Part shown: positions 34,502-46,158 of the stretch, piece by piece
How the letters are laid out: each line of letters begins with the position of its first letter
Numbering within the stretch: the stretch's first letter is position 1
Assembly: GCA_904066235.2 (NCBI GenBank)
Contig: CAJFCV020000003.1
Coordinates: forward strand, 3,038,001 to 3,102,000
Source of the DNA: Bursaphelenchus xylophilus
Lineage: Eukaryota > Nematoda > Chromadorea > Rhabditida > Aphelenchoididae
DNA: 64,000 nt
Direction: 5' to 3'
The notes under the pieces: model-generated
Database searches by the model: none
What the model was told of the DNA's origin: nothing
What the model saw: only the letters and a program-made list of their open reading frames with translations
Program-made: the position numbers and the translations under genes

Positions 34502-37138
34502 CGAGATATAGACCACCCAATGCAGAGCTTTCATGACCAGCAACCATTCAAATGAATCCACAATCAGCGTTCGTCCGTAACCATGCAACATAAAAGTAAC
34601 GATGTTCGCAACGACTTGTATCAGGACTATCCTCGCTGTCAGTGCCGCCACTTTCAAATTCTCGCAACTTTGATACCGTAGAGTTAGAGGAACACTCCAC
34701 GCTCTCTGTGTCTTCATGGCATATTGGTTTTGGGCCTTGTAGCTCTCACAAATGCGGCGGGAGATGCTGGGAAGCTTGAAGTAGAGCTGAAAATGAATGT
34801 TGTATAATGAATTTTATGTATAATATTTTGGTTTTTCGAGGCATTAGCTACTTACGAGAAGGCTGAGTATAATTTCCAAGACACTGGAGATGACTCGAGC
34901 AAACTTGTAAAACTCCATCATGATGAGAAGAACTAAAGTCATCACCGCGTAGACGTACTGAAAAAAATTAATAATGACTTGGCAAAGACATTGAACATGG
35001 TTTTTTTCTAATCTTAATCATTGAAAACCTTCGTTTTCTTGACTCTGAGCTAATATTTTAGCATAGAAAAAAGCAAAAATTGTTACACTTTACGTAAGTT
35101 TTCTCCGGATTATATAAGTGTAATACATGTAAAATATCTCAAAATATGTGATAAACTATCCTAAGCCTAGACCAAACTTATGACTTTTTACCACGCTGCT
35201 TATAGCGTCCGCATGCATATAACGACAAATCGAGACAAACATAGTCGATACAAAGCTTCATTGACCCGAAAAGCCATAGCACCCGATGCAAGTCACTAAG
35301 TCACTTGTAAATAAGAACTCAATTTTAGTCAAGCCTCTGTTCAACCAATGGCAAGTGGCAAGAAAGTTGTTATGGAAGGGTACTGTTATACTCTATTCTC
35401 TCTATTCTGGCGCAAAACAAATTCTGTTTACCTATCTTCGCAATGTTCAAGCTTCGTTGTAGGGTAGTCTCTGCGCAGAGCTTCGACCTTTTTTTAATCA
35501 ATAATTAAAACAGAGATTTTTTCGCGTTTCTTGGAAGTTTTTGCATGCTCGCCAGGCATTTATTTGCTATTTTTTACTCATTTCCACTTGACACCAAAAA
35601 TTACGCTACAGAATTAGCAATCATGGTATTTCCGCAAACAACCTCCTAACTCTTTGCCAAAAATAAAGCAATCCAAATAAACTACGTTTCAGTAATCAAA
35701 AATTAACAACTTTAAACACCCACCTGCCCAATAATAATGCAAAGCGCAATAGTTGGAAATTTTTGGCCAATTTTTTCGTACTTTGCCAACAGCACGGTGG
35801 CAATTACTCGTTCGACAATTTGAGCAAGAAGATGATTGCAGAACGAGAGAAGACCTGAAACATATGATCTAAAATACGCCAGTTTTTTACTTACAAATGT
35901 CAAGACATGACCAGCTAATTCCATCCAGGTATTTTTCATAATAAAACCCGTTGATAAAGTACAATGTGGTTTGAAACACTTCGATTAGCATAGCTATCCA
36001 AGCGGGAATTGTGAGGTGGTAGAGGAGTAATTGGAAGTTTGAGTTAAACGCTGCCTAAAATGTGGAAATGATGATTATTCGTTGGAGAATAGCGGAGGGT
36101 GCGTAGCTCAGATTTTAACCTAGCATGGTACAAATTGAGATTAGAACTTTTTGGTCAGTCTGTCGGGAAAATAATATGGATTCGTCGCGCATTGAAATCG
36201 AACAAAATCGCTTTGCGACAGCTAGCCGCGGCTGGAGATTTCGTTGCAGTCTCGCCTGCAACAAGACAAGACATTTTGTGAAAATCCACATTATTTTCCC
36301 GACAGAGTGATAAAACATCTATGACAATTTTAGTACAGTGTTGTGCCAAAATCATAAAAAATTTTACGCCAGAAAACGCCTTATGTTACCAATAAATCCC
36401 AGAAAACTAACAACAGACTTGGCCAATTTGCGACGTTCAGATTTTCGTAAACCTCCGCCTGCTTTTTCAAACTAGAGTACTGTCTAATTTTTGCAATTTT
36501 CATCCTTCATTTTGCAAGTGGCAATTTAATTTCTAGCCTTCATTAGCAAACAGATTTATAGTATGAAAACAAGGTAGCAAATGAAAATAATGCAATCTTG
36601 CGGCAACTTTTGCAGAGCATGTTTTTATTCTCAACAAAACTACAAAGAATTACAGTTAGAGTTGTGTACAACGACTCGATAATACCAACAAACTTGTTAG
36701 TTATAGTCTTCTTTGTATCTACGAAGGCTCACTTTATTCAATTTTTTGTACACAGTTTTCCTTGTACAAACTTATCGGCCAAAAAACTGAAAAAATATAA
36801 AACTTGATGAATTTCAAGGATTTCTTGGTCAAAAATACTCGGTTGTTTCCGTAAACCGCCAAAAAATTTTGATTTTTATTCGCTCCATGTTTTATCAAAA
36901 ACCAAGCTCCGCATCTCAAAAATCACATGCATTACAGACACATTCAAAAGTTGCTTACCTTCTCTCTGACTTTCTTGAAGTAAATCGCCAACGAAATTGT
37001 AAAAATAACAAAGTACAAATAAGTAGCGATAGCAATTCCAATCATAATTTTAATTTGCATTTTCTGCGTAAACAGCGCTTCCCTCTCCATTTCCGCATCT
37101 TCCATTGGCGCTGAAAGACCGAGGAGGACTGTAAGCAT
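34502..37138 (-). CDS. Seven-transmembrane chemoreceptor, Sre-like (gene 1)
   Basis: Minus-strand exons are 37138-36959, 36054-35895, 35854-35724, 34957-34856 and 34786-34502, with canonical borders and phase kept throughout; at least 286 residues. Hydrophobic segments fall in each exon. Exon 1 carries a membrane helix ending FKKVREK; exon 3 reads QIVERVIATVLLAKYEKIG; exon 5 carries LRYQSCENLKVAAL. These correspond to the ER..AT....YE and RYQ..EN motifs of the nematode serpentine receptor class e (Sre), G-protein-coupled receptors of the sensory-neuron membrane thought to detect small molecules. The start is uncertain: 37138 is the first ATG, but a CTTTCAG acceptor just inside it could join an upstream exon. 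The C-terminal exon was not identified; a short one after about 33795 is possible. Family A MITE copy 4 (36156-36309) lies in intron 1. It is the paralogue of the gene at 41408-43043. Confidence 0.65.
36156..36309. mobile_element. Family A MITE, copy 4 (in intron of Sre-like gene 1)
   Basis: 154 bp with ends CAGTCTGTCGGGAAAATAAT and ATTATTTTCCCGACAGAGTG. It sits between exons 1 and 2 of the chemoreceptor gene. Confidence 0.8.
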
Positions 37139-38740
37139 CGCCCTAATCGACTATAGTCATAGATCGGAAAATAATCGAGTAAGTCGAGGTTGTTATACAA
37201 AATTCTATATTCACAGACGGGCTTCAACAAACCGAGTTGAATTTCGGATAAAGTGAAAATAAAAAAATAATCGAATTCAAGGGTTATTGGGCTTGGAATC
37301 GTGTGGAGGCCTAATTAAGATTGAATGGAATTTGGGAGCATAATTAGGGTACGTACCGAAAATTTGGACAACGAGAAGGACTTTGCAGAATTGACTGACT
37401 TATGGGGTAATTAACAAGAGTGCAACGGTCTGATTTCAATGAAATTTGGTCAATAAACATGTGCGGAATTTCTGATAGCTCAAGATCTTTGCAGACACAT
37501 GATCTTAGACAAAGAAATCTCTTAAGGCAACGCTCAAAACTTCTTTAAATTTTGCCTACAACATGGGCCTAGGCCACGTATAAATCCGTGAAAATGAGAG
37601 ACAGTGTTATGGACGGGCAGCCGACATATTCGGCGATCATTCTAAACTACAAGAGTGCAGAATGTGGGGAGTGGGTCAGAAAGAAACAAGGCCTTTACCA
37701 GTCCGCCGGTAAAATAATGAGCGCAATGTCGCTGCGCCGATCGCGTCGCTGAAGTCAAAATCAACTTGATGTTGTCGCGACACAATTCATTATTTTGGCA
37801 GCGATGGGATTTTTGATGCGACAGAGTCGTGATTTTTCCGACAGACTGATAGCCATATTTTAGCCGATTTCAAGCGGAAAACTTTGGCTTTTTGTTTAAG
37901 CGTTGCTTTCACCAGCTTGAAAAGCCTGAAAAAACTGTATTTTATGATCGCCCTGGCAGAAAAAACGCCTAATTTTGACCAACTTTTGGACTGAAAATCT
38001 CGGTTGTTTCTGCAAAACGCAAGCTTGTGATCCCACCCATGTCCTTACAAAATGAATTTAAATTTCTGCCAAATTGCATAAAAACCTGAGCGTCGAGGTT
38101 TCGAGCGCTTCCCGTATAAAATAAACCAGAATATATTTTTGGATTCTTGCAAAACCAAAAGTCAAAAAAGGAAAGATAATAAAAACATCCTGATTTTGAA
38201 ATTCTAACCCAGTCCGAAATCTCACTAGTCTCATAATTAAAAAAGCGAATTTTGGGAGTATCGTTTTTCTCACTTCCTTCCGCATAAATAAAGATTACTA
38301 TAACCATTGTACGCCCCCAAAAACAATATAGCCTTTCAAGTTTTTGGAAATCCAAATGTCAATGTTTCAAGTTTCTCATTCTCAAAGACAAAATTTCAAA
38401 TACAATACGCGAAGAATGGGAAAGATTGGTTTTAAACTGTGTACTCAAAAACTTGACATCAAGTTCACCTGTCAACACGCCCTCGGAGGGCGAGCTGACT
38501 AGCTTAGTGACTATATTCCTGTAAATTAACAGATTTCATTATGGACAATCGAGTTAAGACTAATTTTGGAATGCTCTAGGTGACTTGAGCTGTTGGACTA
38601 AAACCTTCCCTTGCCAATCTAATTTTCAAGTTCTCGGTATTGGTTGCTAGAAATGATATTAGTTGCAAACGAAGGGGCAAACAGTTATCGACAAAACCCG
38701 TTATCGCCAGGCCAATCCTGTATGCTCTTTTCCAAAACAC
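37139..38740. other. Intergenic region between the chemoreceptor genes, left part
   Basis: No gene can be supported. It contains family A copy 5 and, at about 37985-38125, a copy of the dispersed repeat with CTCGGTTGTTTCTGCAAAACGC and GCGTCGAGG near its end. A 128-codon open frame on the minus strand (37969-38355) overlaps that repeat and shows no domain. Confidence 0.35.
37700..37848. mobile_element. Family A MITE, copy 5
   Basis: 149 bp. The diverged left end CAGTCCGCCGGTAAAATAAT pairs with the right end TTTTTCCGACAGACTG. The interior has GTCGCTGCGCCGATCGCGTC, shared with the copies near 53.55 and 54.63 kb. Confidence 0.75.
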
Positions 38741-38957
38741 AGTTTGCATCCCGGAAGTATCAAAAAATGTAGCAAAATGCCTCCCCTTCCAAGTGAAAAA
38801 AGCTTCGTTTTGAAGGGCGCCCTTTCCCTCACAAAAAGAACGGGCGCTAAATCGAAGCTTTTTCACTTGGAGAGGGAGGTATTTTGCCACATTTTGTGAT
38901 ACTTCCTGGATGCAAAATGGTACGTTTTTTGCCACTGGATCAGGTCCCTTACTGTAG
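38741..38957. mobile_element. Family B palindromic MITE, copy 1 (left end truncated)
   Basis: Palindromic element with the inner motifs CTTCCAAGTGAAAAAAG and CTTTTTCACTTGGAGAGG and the right end GCCACTGGATCAGGTCCC. The left end lacks the outermost GGGGGACCTGATCCAG. Confidence 0.75.
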
Positions 38958-39428
38958 AAATTTCCACAAAAAACGCAAAATCCGCCTTTTTTCTTTGACC
39001 GCTCTCCATACGTATTCCACTGTAACCAAAAATTTTTGAATAAATGGGTCGCTTCACGCAAAGCAAAGACTAGAAATGTAGGGAATTGATGCGGCTTGGG
39101 GCCAGGAAATCTGAGCGTTCGTCTCGCCTCGAACAGCTTCCTTCTTATCAGCTCGGGAACCAACAACTAACACTCAATTTGACGTGTTGCATACACAGCT
39201 AACAAATTCACTCATCATTTTTACTATACATACAAAATATAGACCAACCCGGGTACTAACGCTTACATTCCAGCACCCTCAAAGCAACGCCAAAAATTGT
39301 ATAACATTTCTAATCAAAGAACCGGCACGTAAATCAAACATGTCTGAACATAATAGCCGTAATTATTATCTATCAATGACGTTAAAGTACCATTTTTTTA
39401 GTTAAAAATTTCAACTAAAACGCACGTA

Positions 39429-40145
39429 ATGGCCTTAAAGTACAAGTTCATTATTTTTGCCCAAAAAGGATTGCTTTCGCTCCGGGACCAAAGAAAAATT
39501 TGCGAGATGGAAAAAGAGTTTTCTCAAAAAAGTTACAAGTTTTTACTTTTCCGTGATAAATGTCGAAGACGTGCGTTTCAACCCGAAAACAATCCCTATT
39601 CGGAAATTGTAATAAAGAAACTTTAAGTGGAGTTTAAAAAGGAGGACAAATGGCCTGTTATTCGATTACATTGGGGGATTGGAAAGGTTGGCAGTCCCCT
39701 AATTCCACCGGTTGGAAAGGAAATCGAATTGGCCTTCTGGTCCCAAAACTTTCGCTTTATTGCTTGTAAATTCCAGACGGCTGGGGCGTGGGCAAAAAAA
39801 CATGTCATAGAGAATGCAAAACACCGAAGAATGACTTTGAAAAAGTTTGAAAAGAAACAACAGTCTGGCCGAAAAGAATTGCCTTCCCCTTCCGTCGCCG
39901 AAAAATCAGCAAAGACGAAAGACGTCAAACTGAGGAGTCTGGGACCGAAATTGACTCTTCGCTATCGACTTCCCACACCTCGTCTTTTCACAGAGAAGAC
40001 AGAGAAAAGATGCGCAAAACGTACTCTCCCACCCCAAAAATTCCCCATTTCTTCACAGACAAAGGTTTTTTCCTTATCTTTCTTCTGGCAAATCGCCAAC
40101 CCATTCACCAGGTCGTTTTTGCTTACAGTGAAGGACTTGATCTAA
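39429..40145 (+). pseudogene. Possible gene remnant, unrecognised protein
   Basis: One reading frame is open from the ATG at 39429 to 40145 except for a single TAA at 39624-39626. The two halves are 65 and about 172 codons. The second half is Lys- and Arg-rich with segments such as VIRLHWGIGKVGSPLIPP and KELAFW-like hydrophobic blocks, and is free of the poly-T runs of its surroundings. I recognise no family. The frame ends at the left border of a family B MITE (40125), so the original 3' end may have been replaced. It could be a decayed transposon or host gene, or a chance open frame. Confidence 0.3.
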
Positions 40146-40361
40146 CGGCAAAAAACTACCATTTTGCATCTGGAAAGCATCAAAAATGTGACAAAATGCT
40201 TCCCTCTTCAAGTGAAAAAACTTCGGTTTGAAGGGCGCGCCCTTTCCCTCACAAAAAAGAGCGGATACGTTTTTTTATCGGAGTTTTTCACTTGAAGAGG
40301 GAAGCATTTTGTCACATTTTTGATAACTCCCGGAAACAAATTTAATCAGGTCCCCCACTGC
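40125..40361. mobile_element. Family B palindromic MITE, copy 2
   Basis: About 237 bp. The left end ACAGTGAAGGACTTGATC and right end AATCAGGTCCCCCACTG are diverged versions of the CAGTGGGGGACCTGATCC terminus. The centre has the family motif GAAGGGCGCGCCCTTTCCC. Confidence 0.8.
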
Positions 40362-41407
40362 AACTCAATTTGACGTGCGTCGCTTCGACAGCGATAAAAA
40401 TGGCGGTTGTTTTGGAATTAACAAAATCCCCCACATAGACTTTGAAGATGACCCAAACACTTCTCTTATTTTCATATTTTGTCATTCTTTTAGACAACAA
40501 TAATTATAGAGGGAGCTCTGTTAGACGACAATAGTTATGGAAGGAGTTGCGAAATTTGTGGGCAATTTTTGATCTTGAGTTTTGTATGTCTGGGGGTTTG
40601 AGGCATCGAGTTTTCCAATGAAAATAAAATGCAATTGCAAAACTTTTTTTGAGATATTATATCTTCGCTTTAGCGTAACTTCGGAGCACAGTATTTATCT
40701 TCATATCTACATGACAATAGATAAAAATATAGGCATAAGAATTGGACTTGGGGAGACTTTGGTTCGGCCGGACCGCGATTTTTGTCCCGGGCCCCCGACA
40801 ACGAGCCATGTCTTTGTAGACCTCTATATAAACTTCATATAATAGATGCTTAAATACAGATGTCTCTTGTCCTCTGTGTAATAAACTCCAGCTTACAGTC
40901 AAAAAGCCTGTCCGTAAACTTGTGTTGCGAGTTATTACAACACACGCCCACGGTTTCAACCTTCCTTAACCCATGCTAAAACTGTCATGCCCAAAAAAGT
41001 CACTTGACATACTTCCGCTATACCAGCTCTAGAACTAACCTAATTTGGTGACGCTCCCATTAGTCACTCATCCTATTATATAGTTCTGTTTTCCAAAATA
41101 ATATTACTAACACACCTGTTTCGCAATCAATTTCCTTATTAGGCAAAGCACTGGATAAGACAGACGTAGACTTGAACTATTCTCATACTTCTAAAGTTCT
41201 ATTTGGTTCCAATGATCGGCCAATTACAGGAAGTAAATTTTCTGCTATCTAACCGCGTTATGTTAGTCACCCATTTTTTCAGTTTTCCACAACAATTCTT
41301 ATATAAACACACCTGTCTCACAAACTGTTTCTTTAATCTGAAAAACATTATTATAGGCACACGTCACGTAGAAGTTTTTTATATTATCGCAGTCATCGTT
41401 GTTGATG
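40362..41407. other. Intergenic region downstream of Sre-like gene 2
   Basis: AT-rich sequence without a supportable coding frame. A GC-rich patch at about 40760-40815 (GGTTCGGCCGGACCGCG ... CGAGCCATGTC) resembles the mini-repeat at 33986-34031, including the GAGCCATGTC end. It may be a remnant of a hAT-like element. Confidence 0.35.
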
Positions 41408-43043
41408 TCAGGTTTGGTTCCACTGATCGGCCAACTGCTGGAAATAAAGTCTCTGCTGGCTTGCCGCAGCCTGCTGTTGGGAGATATTGAGGACTTTACG
41501 TGAATTATGTTTGCTTCGAAGTTCGTAAAGAACGATGGATTGCTGAACGACTGCCTGAAAAAAAAGCATGATGAATTTTTTCAATTTCTGTAGGAAAACC
41601 TCTCGTACAGTAGAGGTTAATGTTGCCGTAAAATAATCATGTTTTTTTGGGTCAAATTAATAGACATGTTTTTCCTAGACGGCTCTCCGCATTTTACGCA
41701 CTCTCTCGGTCACAAAGACCGTTGCTTCTCTTACCGATATCCCCAAAAGTCCGTGCATTCCCTTCATGATCATCAGCCATTCAAACGAATTTGGTGTTGT
41801 ATTTCTTGCCCAAACATGCAGTCCAAAAGTAATCAAGCTAGTAATTATTTGAACAGTAATAATTTTGCTGGTCAAATTTGCGGCTTTCAGGTTCTCCGAA
41901 GTTTGGTATCGCAGACCAAGGGTCGTTATAGCGCTCTGCATAGCGGTGCTGGGATTTTTGTACTCTTCATACATCCTGTTGGAAATCCGAGGGAGAAGGT
42001 AGCACATCTAGACATAGAAATGTGCAAAAAATTGACTTACTGTTACAGTAACCACGGTCTCGAAGGTGAACTGAAAGCCAGTCACGTATTTCAGAGCATG
42101 TGTCCTCATAATACAGAAACAGATTATCCCGTAAATCCATTGAACAATGATGATTTTTAGTCCAATTATTGGGAACCTTGTCCCAATCTCCTCATATTTT
42201 GCGACGAGGACTGTGGCAAACGCTCGCTCAGCAAGCTGCGCCATCAAGTGAGCGAGGAATACCATAAGGGCTATAAAAAATAAAATTTTTATATAGATAA
42301 AGTGAGACCTGATCCAGAAAATGCTAAAAATGTAGCATTTTGCATCCTGGAAGTGTCAAAAAATGTATCAAAATGCCTCCCCTTCCAACTAATAAACTCC
42401 GTTTTGAAGCGCGCCCTTTCCCGCACAAAAATATAATAACTGGCGCGTTTTTGAAATCGGAGTGATATTAACTTGGAGAGGCCGACATTTTGCCACATTT
42501 TTGATACTTCCCGGATGCAAAATAGTATGTTTTTTGCCACCATATCAGGTGCGCCACTGTATCTAACAAAAAATGAAAAAAAAAACTTGTAAAACCCTAC
42601 AGATGTCTAATGGATACCATGCTGGCTTATACAACGGGTAGTTGTAGTCGTCGAAGAGAAAAATTGTTGTAAGAATCGAATCAACAAGCAGCATAAACCA
42701 CATGGGAACAGCGATGTGGCCAAGAAGAAGGCGAAGATTTGAGTTCAACGAGGACTGAAATCAATTTACGACGTATTGAAGTCAAATCCCTTTTAGTAAA
42801 AAGTAAAAATTTTACCGGAGAAGGTAAGAGCTGCTACAGTAAGATTTTGAAATTTTTATAAGCAAAATGCCCATAATAATATAGATTTTTTAGCAACCGT
42901 GTTGTTCACAAATCCCTATGAAAGCCTACCTTCCTTCTGATTTGATCCAAATAAAATAATGTGAAAATTGTGTACGCTCCAAAGAATAGACAACCCAGAA
43001 CAGAAATCTTGATCAAAATCGCAATTTGGTCTGGTTCAAACAT
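41408..43043 (-). CDS. Seven-transmembrane chemoreceptor, Sre-like (gene 2)
   Basis: Minus-strand exons are 43043-42930, 42754-42601, 42270-42041, 42007-41735 and 41554-41408. All have GT/AG borders and fitting phase, giving 305 residues. Exon 1 begins MFEPDQIAI and holds a membrane helix ending LDQIRRK. Exon 2 contains SNLRLLLGHIAVPMWF. Exon 3 contains LAERAFATVLVAKYEEIG. Exon 4 contains ISNRMYEEYKNPS and LRYQTSENLKAANL. The last exon is a hydrophilic Gln-rich tail ending DQWNQT. The ER..AT....YE and RYQ.SEN motifs point to nematode Sre receptors, sensory-neuron GPCRs. The exon plan matches gene 1 at 34502-37138 (same donor position after LDI), so the two are tandem paralogues. The length is somewhat short for Sre. 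An upstream exon joined at the AAAG before 43043 is possible. A family B MITE fills most of intron 2. Confidence 0.72.
42301..42560. mobile_element. Family B palindromic MITE, copy 3 (in intron of Sre-like gene 2)
   Basis: About 260 bp. Ends are AGTGAGACCTGATCCAG and ATATCAGGTGCGCCACTGTA. It shows the inner family palindrome around GCGCGCCCTTTCCCGCAC and lies between exons 2 and 3 of the receptor gene. Confidence 0.8.
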
Positions 43044-43537
43044 CCGCTTTCTGCCCGAATTTTTAACGCTTTAGGTCGTACACTTTCAACAAGTCGACTC
43101 CCGTTGTTCCAGTGTTTCCATGAAAGCAAATTCAATAAATTAAAGCACTCTAAAAGCACATGTCAAAGGTTTTGGCCAAGTAATGATATTATTATTGATT
43201 CTACGTGCATTCTTTTACACGTGCATTTCAAACGACTCTATGCAACTGTACGGACTGGTCTCTTGTTCACGTGCTTTTATGTTCTATTACGCTATGTTGA
43301 ATGACAAATTTACCTGAACCCAGGAAACCCAAAGTACTCTAACTTCGACGTCCATGTTGCCTTTTAATTTTGCACATCTGCGGGGCTCAGGCCACAAGTG
43401 AATTCTTGAAAATGTCATCTCGCTCTTTGCAGGGAGAGCCGAAACATTCAACAATCTTTTTTCGATCAAGCAGGCGCGAAAGGCTGAAAGCGGTCAGAGA
43501 GAAAAATAAGTTTTGGCTATATCGCAGCCGTTCTATT

Positions 43538-43684
43538 GGTCTGTCGGGAAAATAATGAGTACACTGTCGCATCGAAAAAAAGCTCCGTTGAGAGAGTGCA
43601 TTGTCGCGGCAAAATTAAGTTGCTTTTCACTTCAGCGACGCGATCGGTGCAGCGAAAGTGCTCATTATTATCTCGACAGACTGA
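43538..43684. mobile_element. Family A MITE, copy 6
   Basis: About 147 bp. Ends are GGTCTGTCGGGAAAATAAT and ATTATTATCTCGACAGACTG. The interior has TGTCGCATCG and TTCAGCGACGCGATCGG like other copies. Confidence 0.75.
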
Positions 43685-43978
43685 TGCTAAGGTAAGCACT
43701 TAAGCCTTCGGTGCAGACTTAAGACGTTGTGCGCTGATTTCGAAAAACTTAGAAAAATGCATCGGATTTCAGAATCCGGTGCTGAGAAAAATTAACTCAA
43801 CGCCAATTTTTCGACTTGGGCGTCGACTTCGTGCACCGAAAGCGGGATTTGGGGGAAAATTATAGATTCTTATATGACCACCTTTATGTCTTGATGGCCT
43901 TACCAAATTGAGGTTGTTTTTTTATATAAAAACATCACTTCAGCGACATTGCGGACGGACTAGTAATGAAAACATTTA

Positions 43979-46132
43979 TATAAGAGCGAAGGAATAAGAA
44001 TTTTTTTCGAGCTCGAGAATTTTTGCTGGATTCGCTACCAATTTCAAGAGGTAGCGAAATGATCGATTTGCGACGTGGTCTCCGGTAGCGAATCATTCTT
44101 TTTGCGACCTCCGAGAAAAGTCGGTCGCAAATCGGCGTTTTCGCTACCTCCGCGAGAGAGGAGGTAGCAAAACGGCGTTTTTGCGACGGCGCGGAATTGG
44201 GAGGTAGCAAATCCGTGGATTTGCAACCTACCAAATTGACTCCGCCCACTCCGGCGGAAATTTTTTTTCTAGCGCTCCGGTTTGCCGTTTTGAATATATT
44301 GCTAGTGAAAAAAGCACGTTTACCATCGCCGATATGTTTTTTTACAATAAACCTTTATTAAAGCACGTAACACGACAAAAAAACAAAGATAATAACGTAA
44401 TTTTACGTCTAAATCGATATCAAATAGATCAGGCTCCTAATTAACAACGAATAATAGATAAAAATACTGCCTCCTGGGAGCGCACAGAGATTCAACAACG
44501 GATAATAACATACGGCCTGTTGGAATGAATAACATCTGTTCTAAACAAATACGATAAAGCCAAGGAATGCAAAAAGGGAGATATGGCCTTGAAAGCATGG
44601 CGTTGTGGACAATCTTGCAGGTTTTTTGTGGAGACATGAAGCTGCCCGGGACTTCCTGGGATCTGGTGTTCGGGGCTGAACGGTTAGGACAGAAGCCGTT
44701 TCATGGGGCCCGTCAGTTCTGTCCTAAAGCGATAAAATCAAACAAAAATCGTCCTTACCTCGCCGATCTTCCCACATACTCCATTCTCTTCAAATTTGCC
44801 AAGAGACTTCTCCAATTTGACGCATCCCGCTTGGACCATACCTTATTGATAAAACCAAAGCATCCTGACCCTCGTCTTTATCCTAAAAAAATAATATAAA
44901 AAGAGTAAGGCTTACATAAACGGTGCCCAAATAGCGAAATTTGGCCTTCGGAGAAAGCGGCTTCAACAGCTCTTTCAAGTGGTTCGACTGGTCAAAAGAA
45001 AATCCTTGTTATTCTGCTAAAACAATAAAATGCCAAGAAAAAACTTACGTAAATGTCCAACCAGGAATTCGGCCCTCGTTTGCCTTCAATTCGGATTGAA
45101 TGAACAGAAATCGCACGAAAATTGGACCTAAAATCCGTTCTCGGACTGCGTGGCATTTCGTTTTCACGGGCCGCGAAAACATTCGCCACTTCTTTTTCAT
45201 AGATTCCTTTTTCTTCTTTTCTTATGTTTCCTTTTGTTGGCCAATTCATCAGAGAAGCTGAATCCGAAGATAAACCGACTCAAGAAGATCGTCATAAACA
45301 TTTGGGACGAAATTGGCGGGAAAACAAGTCTTTTTAACTCCATGGTAAGCTGTTTTGTTATTATTTTTTGAATTTAGACGAGATTTCCAATTTTTTTATA
45401 TTATTCATGGCAAGAGTCTTACAAATCGTTTTCAGGAGGCAGAAACAATGAAATCGGACAAAGGAAAAGCCGTGTGGTAGTTGCTAAAGGAGGTAAGATT
45501 TGATTTAAGTATTATTAGTTTGTTTTTAGGTAATAAATTGTTGCCTGGAATTCGGTTTCACTCCAGTCGGCCGTATTTTGCTCAACATTATGTCCATTTC
45601 GATGCTTGGATTAGACACATGAAGACTTTTCGGCCATTTCTGGGCAATATTGTGGAAAAAAAAAATGTTCTTCAGCCTATCCATCGACTATCCGGCCGTA
45701 TTTGGACAATATTGTGGAAAAGCCGCATATTTTATATGAAAATGTACGTCTTTTATTAATAAATATGATAACGATGAAGAGGGACGTTTTTTGTTCATAA
45801 TTTCGTAAATGTACGATTTATCAGATAAATTTTTCACCCTAAACGGTGTTTTTCCATCAAAAAGGCCAAACCGTGATGGCTGAAAAACTGAGGGGGCGGG
45901 GCTTATTTTGGGACGTCGCAAATCCATGGATTTGCTACCTCCAAATTTTGCGCCGTCGCAAAATGGCCGATTTGCTACCTCCCAATTTTGCGCCGTCGCA
46001 GAATGGCCGATTTGCTTCCGACGTCTTTTTTTGGAGGTTGCAAATTGATCATTTCGCTACCTCTTGAAATTGGTAGCGAATCCAGCAAACATTCTCGAGC
46101 TCGAAAAAAATTCTTATTCCTTCGCTCTTATA
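43979..46132. mobile_element. 2.15-kb element with long terminal inverted repeats
   Basis: The left end (about 43979-44260) starts TATAAGAGCGAAGGAATAAG and the right end (about 45890-46132) is its reverse complement. Both arms contain a distinctive alternation of GGTAGC(A/G)AAA and TTTGCGACG blocks, so each arm is itself internally repetitive. The interior holds a doubtful minus-strand gene (44684-45249). It could be a non-autonomous transposon that captured host sequence, or two related arms inserted independently in opposite orientation. Short TA/TAT repeats flank it, but a target duplication is not certain. Confidence 0.6.
44684..45249 (-). pseudogene. Possible small gene with short introns, unrecognised, probably frameshifted
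   Basis: On the minus strand, exon 45249-45049 (67 codons from ATG, charged; contains ENEMPRSPRTDFRS and ends GPNSWLDIY) is followed by a 61-nt intron. Exon 44987-44916 (contains HLKELLKPLSPKAKFRYLG) is followed by a 33-nt intron. A third exon then starts DKDEGQDAL in frame, but its best-looking coding stretch (INKVWSKRDASNWRS, VGRSAR) is in another frame. After a 35-nt intron-like gap there is a short tail ending KRLLS and a stop at 44684. Splice borders are canonical, but one frameshift must be assumed. The family is unknown. The whole unit lies inside the 2.15 kb inverted-repeat element, so it may be captured or element-borne. Confidence 0.35.
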
Positions 46133-46158
46133 TGCTCTGCCAATTAATATTTATTCTA

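Noticed and set aside
37969..38355. 128-codon minus-strand open frame
   Set aside because: It overlaps a dispersed non-coding repeat at one end and has no domain or splice support.
38576..39166. 196-codon minus-strand open frame
   Set aside because: Its central half is the family B transposon palindrome; the remainder is too short to judge.
41639..42160. 173-codon plus-strand open frame
   Set aside because: Antisense to exons 3 and 4 of Sre-like gene 2, which have matching splice sites and family motifs.
45150..45480. Small plus-strand two-exon gene with hydrophobic N-terminus
   Set aside because: It is antisense to a Lys/Glu-rich exon on the minus strand, which automatically yields Phe/Leu-rich sequence; the minus-strand reading has better exon structure.
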